From Cupriavidus sp. (GTDB lineage: Bacteria > Pseudomonadota > Gammaproteobacteria > Burkholderiales > Burkholderiaceae): a stretch of DNA of 64,000 nt. The DNA lies in assembly GCA_031181345.1 (NCBI GenBank), contig JAPSLC010000015.1, positions 24,086 to 88,085 on the forward strand. The letters are read 5' to 3'. The notes under the pieces were generated by a model. It made no database searches and had not been told where the DNA came from. It saw nothing but the letters and a program-made list of their open reading frames with translations. The position numbers and the translations under genes were made by a program. Every line of letters begins with the position of its first letter. Positions within the stretch are counted from its first letter, which is position 1. Below, piece by piece: positions 42,377 through 52,257 of the stretch.

Positions 42377-43261
42377 ATGCTGTTGAAGTCTCTTTCCAGA
42401 ATCCACCGTCCGCACACCGATTCGCCGCCCGAAGTCTCCATCATCGTCCCCTGCTATAACCAGGCGGCCGTGATCGCCGATACGCTGAAATCGGTGCAGC
42501 GCCAGACCTACCGGCACTGGCGCTGCATCGTGGTCGACGACGGCTCCACCGACGATACCGCGCAGCGCGTGCAAACCTTCGTACAGAAGGACCGCCGCTT
42601 CACCTATATCCGCAAGCAGAACGGCGGCGTGGCATCGGCGCGCAATCTCGGTATCCGGCTGACCGGCGGCGAATACATCGTGCCGCTCGATGGAGACGAC
42701 AAGATCCATCCGGACTACCTGCGCCGCGCGATCCGGCATTTCCGCAAGCAGCCGGATACCGCGCTGGTCTACTGCCAGGTCAAGCGATTCGGTGCGAAGA
42801 AGGGCAAATGGCGGCTGCCCGAATACAGCTATCAACGCCTGCGGTTCGAGAACATGATCCACAACTGCGCGGTCTATCCGCGCGCGTTGTACGAGCGGAC
42901 CAGCGGCTATTCCGAAGCGATGAAGCACGGCTTCGAGGACTGGGAGTTCTATATCCGGCTGCTGGACCCCGAAGCGAAGGTGCATCGGATCGATGCGCCG
43001 CTGTTCTACTACCGCATCAGCAAGCGTTCGCGAACGACGCAACAACTGGCGGGCGGGCATGAGCGCCAGTCGTTGGCGACGATCTATCGCAACAACACCG
43101 ACGTCTATTCCGACGTAGTTGACGATCCCATCACGAGCTTCAAGATGGCGCGCGAGCTGTTCCTGCCCGACGTGGTGCGACGCTACAAGCGGCAGCGCAC
43201 GCGCATGCATCTGGGTTACCTGGCGGTGATCCTGCTGCTGGCGGTGCAGGCGTTCGATTGA
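42377..43261 (+). CDS. Family 2 glycosyltransferase
   Basis: A 294-residue GT-A glycosyltransferase. Nucleotide-sugar motifs are VSIIVPCYNQAAVIADTLKSVQRQT, VVDDGSTDDTAQ, NGGVASARNLGI, and the metal-binding PLDGDDKI (DxD). The later GFEDWEFYIRLLDP holds the likely catalytic acidic ED. A C-terminal hydrophobic segment (MHLGYLAVILLLAVQAF) may tether it to the membrane. It is the intact parent of the fragment at 38923-39280. The acceptor is unknown; a surface polysaccharide role is plausible. Confidence 0.88.
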   Translation: MLLKSLSRIHRPHTDSPPEVSIIVPCYNQAAVIADTLKSVQRQTYRHWRCIVVDDGSTDDTAQRVQTFVQKDRRFTYIRKQNGGVASARNLGIRLTGGEYIVPLDGDDKIHPDYLRRAIRHFRKQPDTALVYCQVKRFGAKKGKWRLPEYSYQRLRFENMIHNCAVYPRALYERTSGYSEAMKHGFEDWEFYIRLLDPEAKVHRIDAPLFYYRISKRSRTTQQLAGGHERQSLATIYRNNTDVYSDVVDDPITSFKMARELFLPDVVRRYKRQRTRMHLGYLAVILLLAVQAFD

Positions 43262-43307
43262 CCGGTGGAGCCGGTTCTGTCGCGGTGGCCAGACCCGCCG
43301 CTTCGGA

Positions 43308-44087
43308 TCAAAGTACCGCGCCCGGCACCGCGGCGATATCGAACAAGCTTCCGCGGAATTCATGGCTGCCGATATGCCCGACCTCGAACCACGGCGCGCC
43401 ATGAACCTTCCCGCCCAGGTCCCGCCACCGTTTGCAGAACATCAGATCCTCCGACAGCATGTCGCCGTGCTCGTCCCTGCCGAGATCGAAGAACACGTGG
43501 ATCCTTTCATCGCTTGAGCGGTCTGGCGATTTCATGGTCGCGTCCGGATACGCCGCGGCCATTCGCTCGAATACGCCGCGCTTGATCAGCATGATGCCGG
43601 TGCCGATTCCATTGACCTCCACCGGCGTCTGGATCTTGATGCCGAGCTCCGGCTCGACAAGCTGAAACGTGCCGTACGACGCCGCTACCTTCGCCAGCTC
43701 GTGGGGCTGCATCTCAGGGCAATTCCGCGCGGCCGCCGCCACATTGGGCCAATTGATTTCCTTGCGCGGACACATTGCCGCGATGACGTCGAGGTCGGCC
43801 TCCAGCATCGCCAGCACATCGGCGCTGCGAAACACCATGTCCGCGTCGATGAAGAGCAGGTGACTGCAAGTCGTTCGTTTGAGAAACCAGTTGGCCAGCA
43901 GATTGCGCGCGATCGTGATCAGGCTCGAACTCTTCGTCCACGCGTACTCGAAGCCGATGCCCCGCTGATACAACGCGGCCTGAAGCTGCAGCAGCGAATG
44001 GGTATAGGAGCCGTAGCACTGATCGTTGTAGATTGGGGAGGCCACCAGGACGCTGGTGACAGGCCGGTTGGAGTGGTGTGAGTTCAC
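43308..44087 (-). CDS. Probable GT-A fold glycosyltransferase-like protein
   Basis: A 259-residue protein starting with GTG. It has ASPIYNDQCYGSYTHSLLQLQ, then TKSSSLITIARNLLANWFL, and the strand-plus-metal motif HLLFIDADMVFRSADVLAML (DAD resembling DxD), followed by DVIAAMCPRKE, and GIGTGIMLIKRGVFERM and SEDLMFCKRWRDLGG in the C-terminal half. These fit a distant glycosyltransferase of the GT-A type, which reads as cell-surface work next to the GT2 gene. No clear ribosome site precedes the GTG; the true start may differ. It converges on the GT2 gene, 46 bases away. Confidence 0.65.
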   Translation of the reverse strand: MNSHHSNRPVTSVLVASPIYNDQCYGSYTHSLLQLQAALYQRGIGFEYAWTKSSSLITIARNLLANWFLKRTTCSHLLFIDADMVFRSADVLAMLEADLDVIAAMCPRKEINWPNVAAAARNCPEMQPHELAKVAASYGTFQLVEPELGIKIQTPVEVNGIGTGIMLIKRGVFERMAAAYPDATMKSPDRSSDERIHVFFDLGRDEHGDMLSEDLMFCKRWRDLGGKVHGAPWFEVGHIGSHEFRGSLFDIAAVPGAVL

Positions 44088-44156
44088 GGTGGTGTGGACG
44101 TAGTCCGTCGAGAGGCGACACTATATCGGGCCATTGTCACGCGAATGGCCACCGAA

Positions 44157-44170
44157 TTACCGAGCGGTAA
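44157..44170. promoter_or_regulatory. Palindrome 1 at the HipB-like gene
   Basis: TTACCG-AG-CGGTAA, a perfect 6-2-6 inverted repeat. A near copy with one mismatch lies exactly 50 bases downstream. Confidence 0.6.
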
Positions 44171-44185
44171 CTTCTCGATCAAAAG

Positions 44186-44485
44186 ATGCCGAAAGAAGAA
44201 CCTGTCTTCCCGAGCGGTAACTCACTACAGAACGGCGTGGTGATCCGCGATTCGGCCCAGTTGGGAGCCGTCATACGGCAACGTCGCGAGCAGTTCGAAT
44301 TGAAGCAAACCGATCTTGCGGGCCTGGGCGGCACCGGCAATCGCTTCATCGTCGATGTCGAGCGCGGCAAGCCGACCGTTCAATTGCAGAAGGTCATGGA
44401 CCTGATGGACTTGCTGGGGCTTGATGTCGTGGTAAAGCCGAAGACAAGTCCTGGGTGTGTCTGGCCGCCTGGAGCAGCTCAATGA
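44186..44485 (+). CDS. HipB-like XRE-family regulator (orphan antitoxin-like)
   Basis: A 99-residue single-domain helix-turn-helix protein. The DNA-binding part is IRDSAQLGAVIRQRREQFELKQTDLAGLGGTGNRFIVDVERGKPTVQLQKVMDLMDLLGLDV, which resembles HipB antitoxins of HipAB systems. No hipA follows: downstream is the convergent poly-His gene, whose 3' end overlaps it by seven bases. Two 14-base palindromes (44157-44170 and 44207-44220) may be autoregulatory sites. GTG codons at 44237 and 44240 are in frame and would place both palindromes before the coding region, and HipB proteins usually begin near VIRD, so the true start may be there. Confidence 0.75.
   Translation: MPKEEPVFPSGNSLQNGVVIRDSAQLGAVIRQRREQFELKQTDLAGLGGTGNRFIVDVERGKPTVQLQKVMDLMDLLGLDVVVKPKTSPGCVWPPGAAQ
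44207..44220. promoter_or_regulatory. Palindrome 2 at the HipB-like gene
   Basis: TTCCCGAGCGGTAA, one mismatch from the perfect palindrome at 44157-44170. CGAGCGGTAACT is identical in both and spaced 50 bases (about five helical turns) apart. Confidence 0.55.
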
Positions 44486-44706
44486 TGGTGATGGTGGTGA
44501 TGCGCCCAATGAATATCGTTCGACTCCACGAACGACGCCACCGCGTCCTTGTCGCCGGTGGCATGGCGCATCATCTCGCCGCACTTGCAGAAGCCCTGGT
44601 ACGGCGTGATATGCGAGCAAGCCGATACCTTCTGCAGATACAGGGTCACGGGCTTGTTGCACTTCTTGCACTTGAAGGTCAGCGTGCGGGCGGGTTTGGG
44701 GCTCAT
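44479..44706 (-). CDS. Small Cys-rich protein with natural C-terminal hepta-His tail
   Basis: A 75-residue protein of unknown function. Two cysteine pairs form a probable zinc ribbon: Cys13-x2-Cys16 (CKKC) and Cys40-x-Cys42 (CKC), with Cys30 between. Residues 69-75 are seven consecutive histidines ending the protein. The Cys-rich part (CKKCNKPVTLYLQKVSACSHITPYQGFCKCGEMMRHATG) would hold zinc, while the tail could bind nickel, zinc or copper. ATG at 44706 (MSPKPARTLTF) is preferred to the open frame to 44772. It overlaps the HipB-like gene's 3' end. A metal-storage or metal-sensing role is only a guess. Confidence 0.65.
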   Translation of the reverse strand: MSPKPARTLTFKCKKCNKPVTLYLQKVSACSHITPYQGFCKCGEMMRHATGDKDAVASFVESNDIHWAHHHHHHH

Positions 44707-44849
44707 GAGGGTACTCGGCAAGCAGAAATTGGCCCGAAGGCGAGGGGCATGATGATACCGCGCCCGCACCAATCGGGTGCGGCTGCCGCGCCCGGTTTGC
44801 TACACTGCGCCATCCCCCTCCAACACAGTCATTTCACTGGGTAAGCCGC

Positions 44850-46517
<1,668 letters not shown>

Positions 46518-46541
46518 GGCGGCACTGAGGGGCGCGCGCCT

Positions 46542-46587
46542 TCCCTCTCCCCCGGCCCCTCTCCCGCCTTGCGGGAGAGGGGAGAAG
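46542..46587 (-). repeat. REP-like palindromic unit 3a
   Basis: Arms CCCCTCTCCCGC (46556-46567) and GCGGGAGAGGGG (46571-46582) around CTT, with the pyrimidine tail upstream. It lies 25 bases after the ettA stop. Confidence 0.85.
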
Positions 46588-46626
46588 ACCGGCAGCGCTG
46601 TGATGCTCGTCACGCCTCGCGTCCGG

Positions 46627-46669
46627 CTCCCCTCTCCCACTTGCGGGAGAGGGGTGGGGGAGAGGGCAG
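46627..46669 (+). repeat. REP-like palindromic unit 3b, inverted partner of 3a
   Basis: Arms CCCCTCTCCCAC (46629-46640) and GCGGGAGAGGGG (46643-46654), one mismatch, then the purine tail. With 3a it forms an inverted twin between the convergent ettA and CoA-ligase genes. Confidence 0.85.
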
Positions 46670-46770
46670 TGCGGTTGTGCCAGCGAGAGCGTTCGCACGC
46701 CTACCGCCTTCTTCCCTCCGCCGCCCCTCGAGCCGCGCGAGGGCGGCAAGAAAAAACGGCGCAAATCCAA

Positions 46771-48330
46771 TCAGCTTTCCCCGCCCGCCGCCTCGTCGCG
46801 ATACCGATGCCGCAATTCGTTCTTCAGCACCTTGCCGGCCGCCGAAAGCGGCAGCCCATCGACATAGGCGAAGCTGCGCGGGCACTTGTAGCCGGCCAGC
46901 CGCTCGCGGCACCACTGCATCAGTTCGGCCGACAGCGCGGCTTCTTCCGACGACGCCAACGAAGCGCTGCCTTCCACGACCACCACCGCATGCACGCGCT
47001 CGCCCCAGCGCGCGTCGGGCACCCCGATCACCGCGGCCTGCGCGACGCGCGGATGGCCGCGCAGCACGGTCTCGACCTCGGCCGAATAGACGTTCTCGCC
47101 GCCGGTAATGATCATGTCCTTGAGCCGGTCCGCGATAAACAGATAGCCGTCCTCGTCCATCCAGCCGCCGTCGCCGGTCTGCAGCCAGCCATTGCGCAGC
47201 GCCTGCGCGGTGTCATCGGGCAGCTTCCAGTAGCCGCGCATCACCATTGGTCCCTGCACGACGATTTCGCCGACGGTGCCGCGCGGCACCTCGTTGCCTT
47301 GCGGATCGACGACGCGGATTTCGGCGCCCAGTCCCGCGCGCCCGACCGAATGCCGGCGGCGTTCCGCATCGGCGCCGGGGCGATGATTGACCGGCAGATT
47401 GATGCAGACGGAGGCGGCGGTCTCGGTCATGCCATAGGCCTGGAAGAACTCCGCATCCGGCCACGCCAGGAGGGCCCGCGCCAGCAGGTCGGGCGGCATC
47501 GGCGCGGCGCCGAAGGCGATGCGGTTCAGGCTCTGCAGCTGCGCCGGGTCGAAGCCGGGATGATCGAGCAGCGACTGCAGCATGGTCGGCACCACCATGA
47601 TGTCGGTGATCCGATGCGTCTCGATGGCGGACAGCACGATGTCGGCGCGGAACTGCGGCAATGTCACGCAGCTGCCGCCGGCAATCATCTGGCCGATCAG
47701 CCTGCCCAGGCCGGCGACATGAAACAGCGGCGCGACCAGCAGCGACACGCTGTCCGGCGCGTTGTTCAGCTCCGCGGCGCGCGACATCGATGCCGCCCAG
47801 AAGTTGGCATGCGACAGCATCACGCCCTTGGCGCGGCCGGTGGTGCCGCCGGTGTACAGGATCGCGGCCAGCGCATCGCCGCCGGTGCGAGTGTCGTCGA
47901 GCGGCTCCAAACCAGCCGCGGCCTCGGCGTCCGCAAGGAAGGTCTCGATCGGGACCACGGTGGCAAGGTCGCCGAGTTCCTCCGCCATCGCGGTCAGCTG
48001 GCCATCCGGCAGCAGCAGGCGCGCGCCGCAGTCGCCGATCGCGTGGCGCAGCTCGTGCACGCTCCATCGCGTATTGAGCGGACATGCGACCGCACCGCGC
48101 CACCAGCACGCCAGCAGCATGGCGATCAGGCCGTCGCCGTTCTGCGCCAGCAGCGCGACGCGGTCGCCGCTGCCGATGCCGTGGCGCTTCAACGCCGCGG
48201 CGGCACGCGCTACGCGCGTACCGAGCGCGGCGAAGTCGGTGGTGCGCGGCTCGCCGTCGGCCACGTGGCAGAGCGCGATCTTGCCGGGGTGGCGCTGTAT
48301 CGCGCGGTGCAGTCCCTGGGTCAGGTACAT
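46771..48330 (-). CDS. Acyl-CoA synthetase (AMP-forming), ligase A
   Basis: An ANL-superfamily ligase of 519 residues that would form an acyl-adenylate then an acyl-CoA. Motifs are the P-loop ILYTGGTTGRAKG, the adenine-site QAYGMTETAAS, the hinge YLFIADRLKDMIITGGENVYSAEVE, and the C-terminal catalytic Lys in SAAGKVLKNEL. The substrate class is unknown, probably medium or long chain. Start ATG 48330 (MYLTQGLHRAIQ) is chosen; the open frame to 48387 overlaps ligase B's 3' end. Last gene of the minus-strand operon, 28 bases after ligase B. Confidence 0.88.
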   Translation of the reverse strand: MYLTQGLHRAIQRHPGKIALCHVADGEPRTTDFAALGTRVARAAAALKRHGIGSGDRVALLAQNGDGLIAMLLACWWRGAVACPLNTRWSVHELRHAIGDCGARLLLPDGQLTAMAEELGDLATVVPIETFLADAEAAAGLEPLDDTRTGGDALAAILYTGGTTGRAKGVMLSHANFWAASMSRAAELNNAPDSVSLLVAPLFHVAGLGRLIGQMIAGGSCVTLPQFRADIVLSAIETHRITDIMVVPTMLQSLLDHPGFDPAQLQSLNRIAFGAAPMPPDLLARALLAWPDAEFFQAYGMTETAASVCINLPVNHRPGADAERRRHSVGRAGLGAEIRVVDPQGNEVPRGTVGEIVVQGPMVMRGYWKLPDDTAQALRNGWLQTGDGGWMDEDGYLFIADRLKDMIITGGENVYSAEVETVLRGHPRVAQAAVIGVPDARWGERVHAVVVVEGSASLASSEEAALSAELMQWCRERLAGYKCPRSFAYVDGLPLSAAGKVLKNELRHRYRDEAAGGES

Positions 48331-48358
48331 CGCGTGGGTCTCCGGAGCGGACAACGGA

Positions 48359-50125
48359 TCAGGCCTGCTGAAGCGGCTGGTCGACAACGCCGGGGTCGGC
48401 TTCGCCAGGCGCCGCCGTCTCGGCGGCGCGGCACTGCTCCGCCTGAATCTCCCGCCAGAGCACCTTGCCCGTCCCGGACTTCGGCAGTGCGCTGCGAAAC
48501 TCGACCGCGCGCGGCGTCTTGTACGCGGCCATCCGCTCCCGGCACCAGGCGATCAGCTCGGCCGCCTCCAGCGTCGTGCCGGGCTTGAGCACGACCACCG
48601 CCTTCACCGATTCCCCCTGCCGCCTGTCTGGCACCGCGACGATGCAGGCTTCGTGAATCGCGGGGTGCCGGTACAGCATGGTTTCCACCTCGGCGGGCCA
48701 GACCTTGTAGCCGCTGACATTGATCATGCGCTTCAGCCGGTCTCGCAAGAAGAAGTAGCCTTCCTCGTCGACGCTGGCCAGGTCGCCCGTGCGAAAGAAG
48801 CGCTTGCCGTCGCGCTCGAAGAAGGACTCGCGGTTCGCGGCCTCGTCGTTCCAGTAGCCGAGCATCAGCTGGTCGCCGCTGGTCACCAGTTCTCCGACTT
48901 CGCCCGGCGGCAGCGGCGCCAGCGTGGCCGGGTCGACGATGCGCGAATCGACGCCGAAGGCCGGAATGCCGAGGCACTGGCGCTTGGGCCGGTGCAGGGG
49001 ATTGCAGTGCAGGAAGGAGGCGGTCTCCGTCATGCCATAGCCTTCGATATAGCCGAGGTCGAAGCGCGACTTCAGCATTGCGGCCACCGCCTCCGGCATC
49101 GCGGCGCCGCCGCCGTTCAGCAGCGTCAGGCTGGACAGGTCGCGCGCGCTCGCCTCCGGATGCGCGAAGAAGTCGATCAGCATCGCCGGCGGCGCGCCCC
49201 AGGTCGTCACGCGATAGCGCTCGATCAGGCGGGCCGCGGTGGCGGCGTCCCAGCGCGGCAGCATCACCACCGTCGCGCCGATCGCGATCGGCATCAGCAT
49301 CGCGTTCTGCATGCCGAGCAGATGGAACAGCGGCGCCACGCCCATCACCACCGCTTCGGCATGCAGGCCGCGCCAGAGCACCGCGGAGAACGTCGAGGCC
49401 AGCAGCGTGCGATGGGTATGCATGCAGCCCTTCGGATGGCCGGTGGTGCCGGAGGTGTAGGGCAGCACGCAGAGATCGCCCGGACTGGTCCGCACATCGG
49501 GCGCGGGCCGCCCGGCCGCCAGCGCATCGCCCCAATAGGTCAGGCGGGCATCGTCGAGCGCCGCGCGCGGGGCTCGCGCCCAGTCGGGCACGTCAAGATC
49601 GGTATCGGCGTCGATGGCGTCGGCATAGTTGTGCACCACGACATGTCGCAATCGATCGCTCACCAAAGCGGGCTGCAGCGCCGGCAGCAGTTCCTGCGCC
49701 ACCAGCGCGACCTGCGCGCCGCTGTCGAGCAGATAGTGGTCGAGCTCGGTGGCCGTGCACATCGCATTGACCGGCACCACCACCGCGCCGCAGCGGACGA
49801 TCGCATGGAAGGCGACGACGAATTGGGGGCAGTTCTGGCTCATCAGCAGCACGCGCTCGCCGGGCCGCACGCCGCCATGGCGATGCAGATGCCCGGCCAG
49901 CGCCTCGGTCTGGCGGCGCAGCTCGGCATACGCCAGTTCGCGGCCGTAGAAGACGATCGCCGGCTTGTCGGGATAGCGGTCGGCCTGCACCGACAGGTTG
50001 TGGCACAGCGTGACGCGCGGCACCCGGATGCGATGCGGCAGTCCGCGCGGCCAGCTGCCGAACCACGCCGCCTGCGCCGATTGGCTAGATGGCATTGCTT
50101 CGCAAGACACTGCTTCTGATGTCAT
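48359..50125 (-). CDS. Acyl-CoA synthetase (AMP-forming), ligase B
   Basis: A 588-residue ANL-family ligase. P-loop LPYTSGTTGHPKG, adenine motif EGYGMTETASF, hinge YFFLRDRLKRMINVSGYKVWPAEVE, and C-terminal Lys in SGTGKVLWREI are all present. Ligases A and B are diverged paralogues, not a recent duplication. Two activating ligases in one operon suggests two substrates or two stages of a pathway. ATG 50125 has GGAG upstream; an ATG at 50095 is an alternative. Confidence 0.88.
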   Translation of the reverse strand: MTSEAVSCEAMPSSQSAQAAWFGSWPRGLPHRIRVPRVTLCHNLSVQADRYPDKPAIVFYGRELAYAELRRQTEALAGHLHRHGGVRPGERVLLMSQNCPQFVVAFHAIVRCGAVVVPVNAMCTATELDHYLLDSGAQVALVAQELLPALQPALVSDRLRHVVVHNYADAIDADTDLDVPDWARAPRAALDDARLTYWGDALAAGRPAPDVRTSPGDLCVLPYTSGTTGHPKGCMHTHRTLLASTFSAVLWRGLHAEAVVMGVAPLFHLLGMQNAMLMPIAIGATVVMLPRWDAATAARLIERYRVTTWGAPPAMLIDFFAHPEASARDLSSLTLLNGGGAAMPEAVAAMLKSRFDLGYIEGYGMTETASFLHCNPLHRPKRQCLGIPAFGVDSRIVDPATLAPLPPGEVGELVTSGDQLMLGYWNDEAANRESFFERDGKRFFRTGDLASVDEEGYFFLRDRLKRMINVSGYKVWPAEVETMLYRHPAIHEACIVAVPDRRQGESVKAVVVLKPGTTLEAAELIAWCRERMAAYKTPRAVEFRSALPKSGTGKVLWREIQAEQCRAAETAAPGEADPGVVDQPLQQA

Positions 50126-50199
50126 GCCTGCTGGTCTCCTGTCGTTGTCCCGGCGGTCGCTCTGCGGCGACGCGCACCAGTCGCCCGATTCCCGATGCC

Positions 50200-51366
50200 T
50201 CAGTCTTCCATCGCGCGCGCCACGATCTCCTTCATCACCTCGTTGGCACCGCCATAGATGCGGCCCACCCGCGCGTCGGTGTACATCCGCGCGATCGGGT
50301 ATTCGTTCATATAGCCGTAGCCGCCATGCAGCTGCAGGCATTCGTCGATGACCTGGCACAGCGTCTGCGTGCTCCACCACTTGGCCATCGCGGCGGTCGG
50401 CACGTCGAGTTCGCCGCGCTGCAGCCGGCCGATGCAGTCGTCGACGAAGCTGCGCGCGATGGTGGCATGGGTCTGGCACTCCGCCAGCTTGAAGCGCGTG
50501 TTCTGCATCGCCATCAGCGGTTCGCCGAACACGTGGCGCTGCGTGACATAGGCGAGCGTGTCGTCGACCGCGCGCTGCATCGTGGCCGCCGCGCCGATGG
50601 CGATCAGCAGCCGCTCGCGCGGCAACTGCTGCATCAGCTGCCGGAACCCGCGGCCTTCCTCGTTGCCGAGCAGGTTCTCGGCCGGCACCATCACGCCGTC
50701 GAAGAACAGCTCGACGGTGTCCTGGCCGCGCTGGCCGATCTTGTCGAGCAGGCGGCCGCGCTGGAAGCCGGGCAGGTCGCGCGTTTCGATCATCAGCAGC
50801 GACACGCCGCTGGCGCGCGCCTCGGGATCGGTCTTCACTGCCAGGCAGATCAGGTCGGCGTGCCAGCCGTTGGTGATGAAGGTCTTGGCGCCGTTGACCA
50901 GGTAGTGCCTGCCGTCGCTGCTGAGGATCGCGGTGGTCTTGATGCGCTGCAGGTCGGTGCCCGCCCCGGGCTCGGTCATGCCGATCGCCGCCACCATCTC
51001 GCCGCGCGCCATGGCCGGCAGCCAGCGCTGCTTCTGCGCCTCGCTGCCGTAGGCGAGCAGATAGTGCGCGACGATGCCGCTATGCACGTTGATGCTGAAG
51101 CTGGTGACCAGCGCGCGCTGCTGCTCCTCGCAGATCACCGCCTCGTGCAGGAAGTTGCCGCCGCCTCCGCCATAGGCCTCGGGAATGCCCGTGCACAGCA
51201 GGCCGAGCTCGCCGGCGCGTCGCCAGATGTCGCGGTCGCAATGCTTCTGCTCGACCCACGCCTGCTGGCGCGGCACGCATTCGGTCTCGAAGAAGCGTCG
51301 CGCGGTCTCGCGCAGCAGCTCGAGCTCGCTGTCCATCCACGGACGGGACGCGTGCTGGATCGTCAT
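50200..51366 (-). CDS. Acyl-CoA dehydrogenase, long-chain/isovaleryl-like type
   Basis: FAD-dependent enzyme of 388 residues that makes an alpha-beta double bond in an acyl-CoA. Helical N-terminal domain to about residue 110, beta domain with GMTEPGAGTDLQ (FAD contact), and C-terminal helical domain. At the usual medium-chain position for the catalytic Glu there is Gly (IYGGANEVMKE, residues 370-380); Glu251 in PRERLLIA lies at the position used by long-chain and isovaleryl enzymes, so catalysis is still expected. It is the fifth step from the operon's 5' end, 19 bases after the SDR gene. Confidence 0.9.
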   Translation of the reverse strand: MTIQHASRPWMDSELELLRETARRFFETECVPRQQAWVEQKHCDRDIWRRAGELGLLCTGIPEAYGGGGGNFLHEAVICEEQQRALVTSFSINVHSGIVAHYLLAYGSEAQKQRWLPAMARGEMVAAIGMTEPGAGTDLQRIKTTAILSSDGRHYLVNGAKTFITNGWHADLICLAVKTDPEARASGVSLLMIETRDLPGFQRGRLLDKIGQRGQDTVELFFDGVMVPAENLLGNEEGRGFRQLMQQLPRERLLIAIGAAATMQRAVDDTLAYVTQRHVFGEPLMAMQNTRFKLAECQTHATIARSFVDDCIGRLQRGELDVPTAAMAKWWSTQTLCQVIDECLQLHGGYGYMNEYPIARMYTDARVGRIYGGANEVMKEIVARAMED

Positions 51367-51385
51367 GGCGAAGTTCCAGTGAAGG

Positions 51386-52210
51386 TTACGGGCGCCCGCC
51401 GCCGCAGACCAGCACCTGGCCGCTGACGTAGTTGGACTCGGGAATGCAGAACAGGTAGACCGCGCCGGCCGCTTCCTCGGGCGTGCCCCCACGCCCCAGC
51501 GGGATCATCGCCTCGGCGTTCTTCAGGATCTGCGGATTGACGCCGACCTTGATCTTGCGCCCGGCGATGTCGATGCTGGCGTCGGCCTGCGCATCGGCCT
51601 CGGTCAGCCGCGTCTTGATCAGGCCGAAGGCGATGCTGTTGACGTTGACCTTGTAGCGGCCCCATTCCTTGGCCATCGCGCGCGTCAGGCCGTTGATGCC
51701 GGCCTTGGCGGCGGCGTAGTTGGCCTGTCCGGCGTTGCCGTAGACGCCCGAGGTCGACGAGATATTGACGACCTTGCGGAACACCGGCGTGCCGCGCTCG
51801 GCCTCCCTTTTCGCCGCGTCCCGAATGAAGCCGGAGGCGGCGCGCAGGATGCGGAAGGGCGCGGTCAGGTGCACCGCCAGGATGTCCTCCCACTGCTCGT
51901 CGCTCATCTTCTGGATCACGTTGTCCCAGGTGTAGCCGGCGTTGTTGACGATGATGTCGAGGCCGCCGAACTGCTCGAGCGCGGTATTGACGAAGCGGTC
52001 GGCAAAGCCGGCCTCCGTCACGCTGCCGACGCAGGCCGCCGCCTTGCCGCCGCTGGCGCGGATGGTCTCCACCACTTCCAGCGCCGGCGCCTCGTCCAGA
52101 TCGTTGACCACCACGCGCGCGCCTTCGGAGGCGAGCTTCAGCGCGATCTCGCGGCCGATGCCGCGCCCCGAGCCCGATACCAGTGCCACCTTGTCCTGCA
52201 GCTTGTTCAT
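51386..52210 (-). CDS. Short-chain dehydrogenase (3-hydroxyacyl type)
   Basis: A 274-residue SDR with SGSGRGIGREIA (TGxxxGIG type), NNAG and the active set NISSTSGVYGN...YAAAKAGI (YxxxK). Asp in VVVNDLDEAP suggests NAD. The context (thiolase, hydratases, acyl-CoA dehydrogenase) points to oxidation of a 3-hydroxyacyl-CoA. An unusual insertion near GRKIKVGVNPQILKNAEAMIPL lies before the C-terminal IGRGG-type segment. ATG 52210 (MNKLQDKVAL); the open frame to 52585 overlaps the MaoC gene and is not used. Confidence 0.88.
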   Translation of the reverse strand: MNKLQDKVALVSGSGRGIGREIALKLASEGARVVVNDLDEAPALEVVETIRASGGKAAACVGSVTEAGFADRFVNTALEQFGGLDIIVNNAGYTWDNVIQKMSDEQWEDILAVHLTAPFRILRAASGFIRDAAKREAERGTPVFRKVVNISSTSGVYGNAGQANYAAAKAGINGLTRAMAKEWGRYKVNVNSIAFGLIKTRLTEADAQADASIDIAGRKIKVGVNPQILKNAEAMIPLGRGGTPEEAAGAVYLFCIPESNYVSGQVLVCGGGRP

Positions 52211-52257
52211 GCCGTTCGTCTCCTTGCTGTGTTCGTTCGGTACGCGTGTCGTGCGCC

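Noticed and set aside
44186..44706. A HipBA toxin-antitoxin pair
   Set aside because: The neighbour of the HipB-like gene is a 75-residue poly-His protein on the other strand, with no kinase motif.
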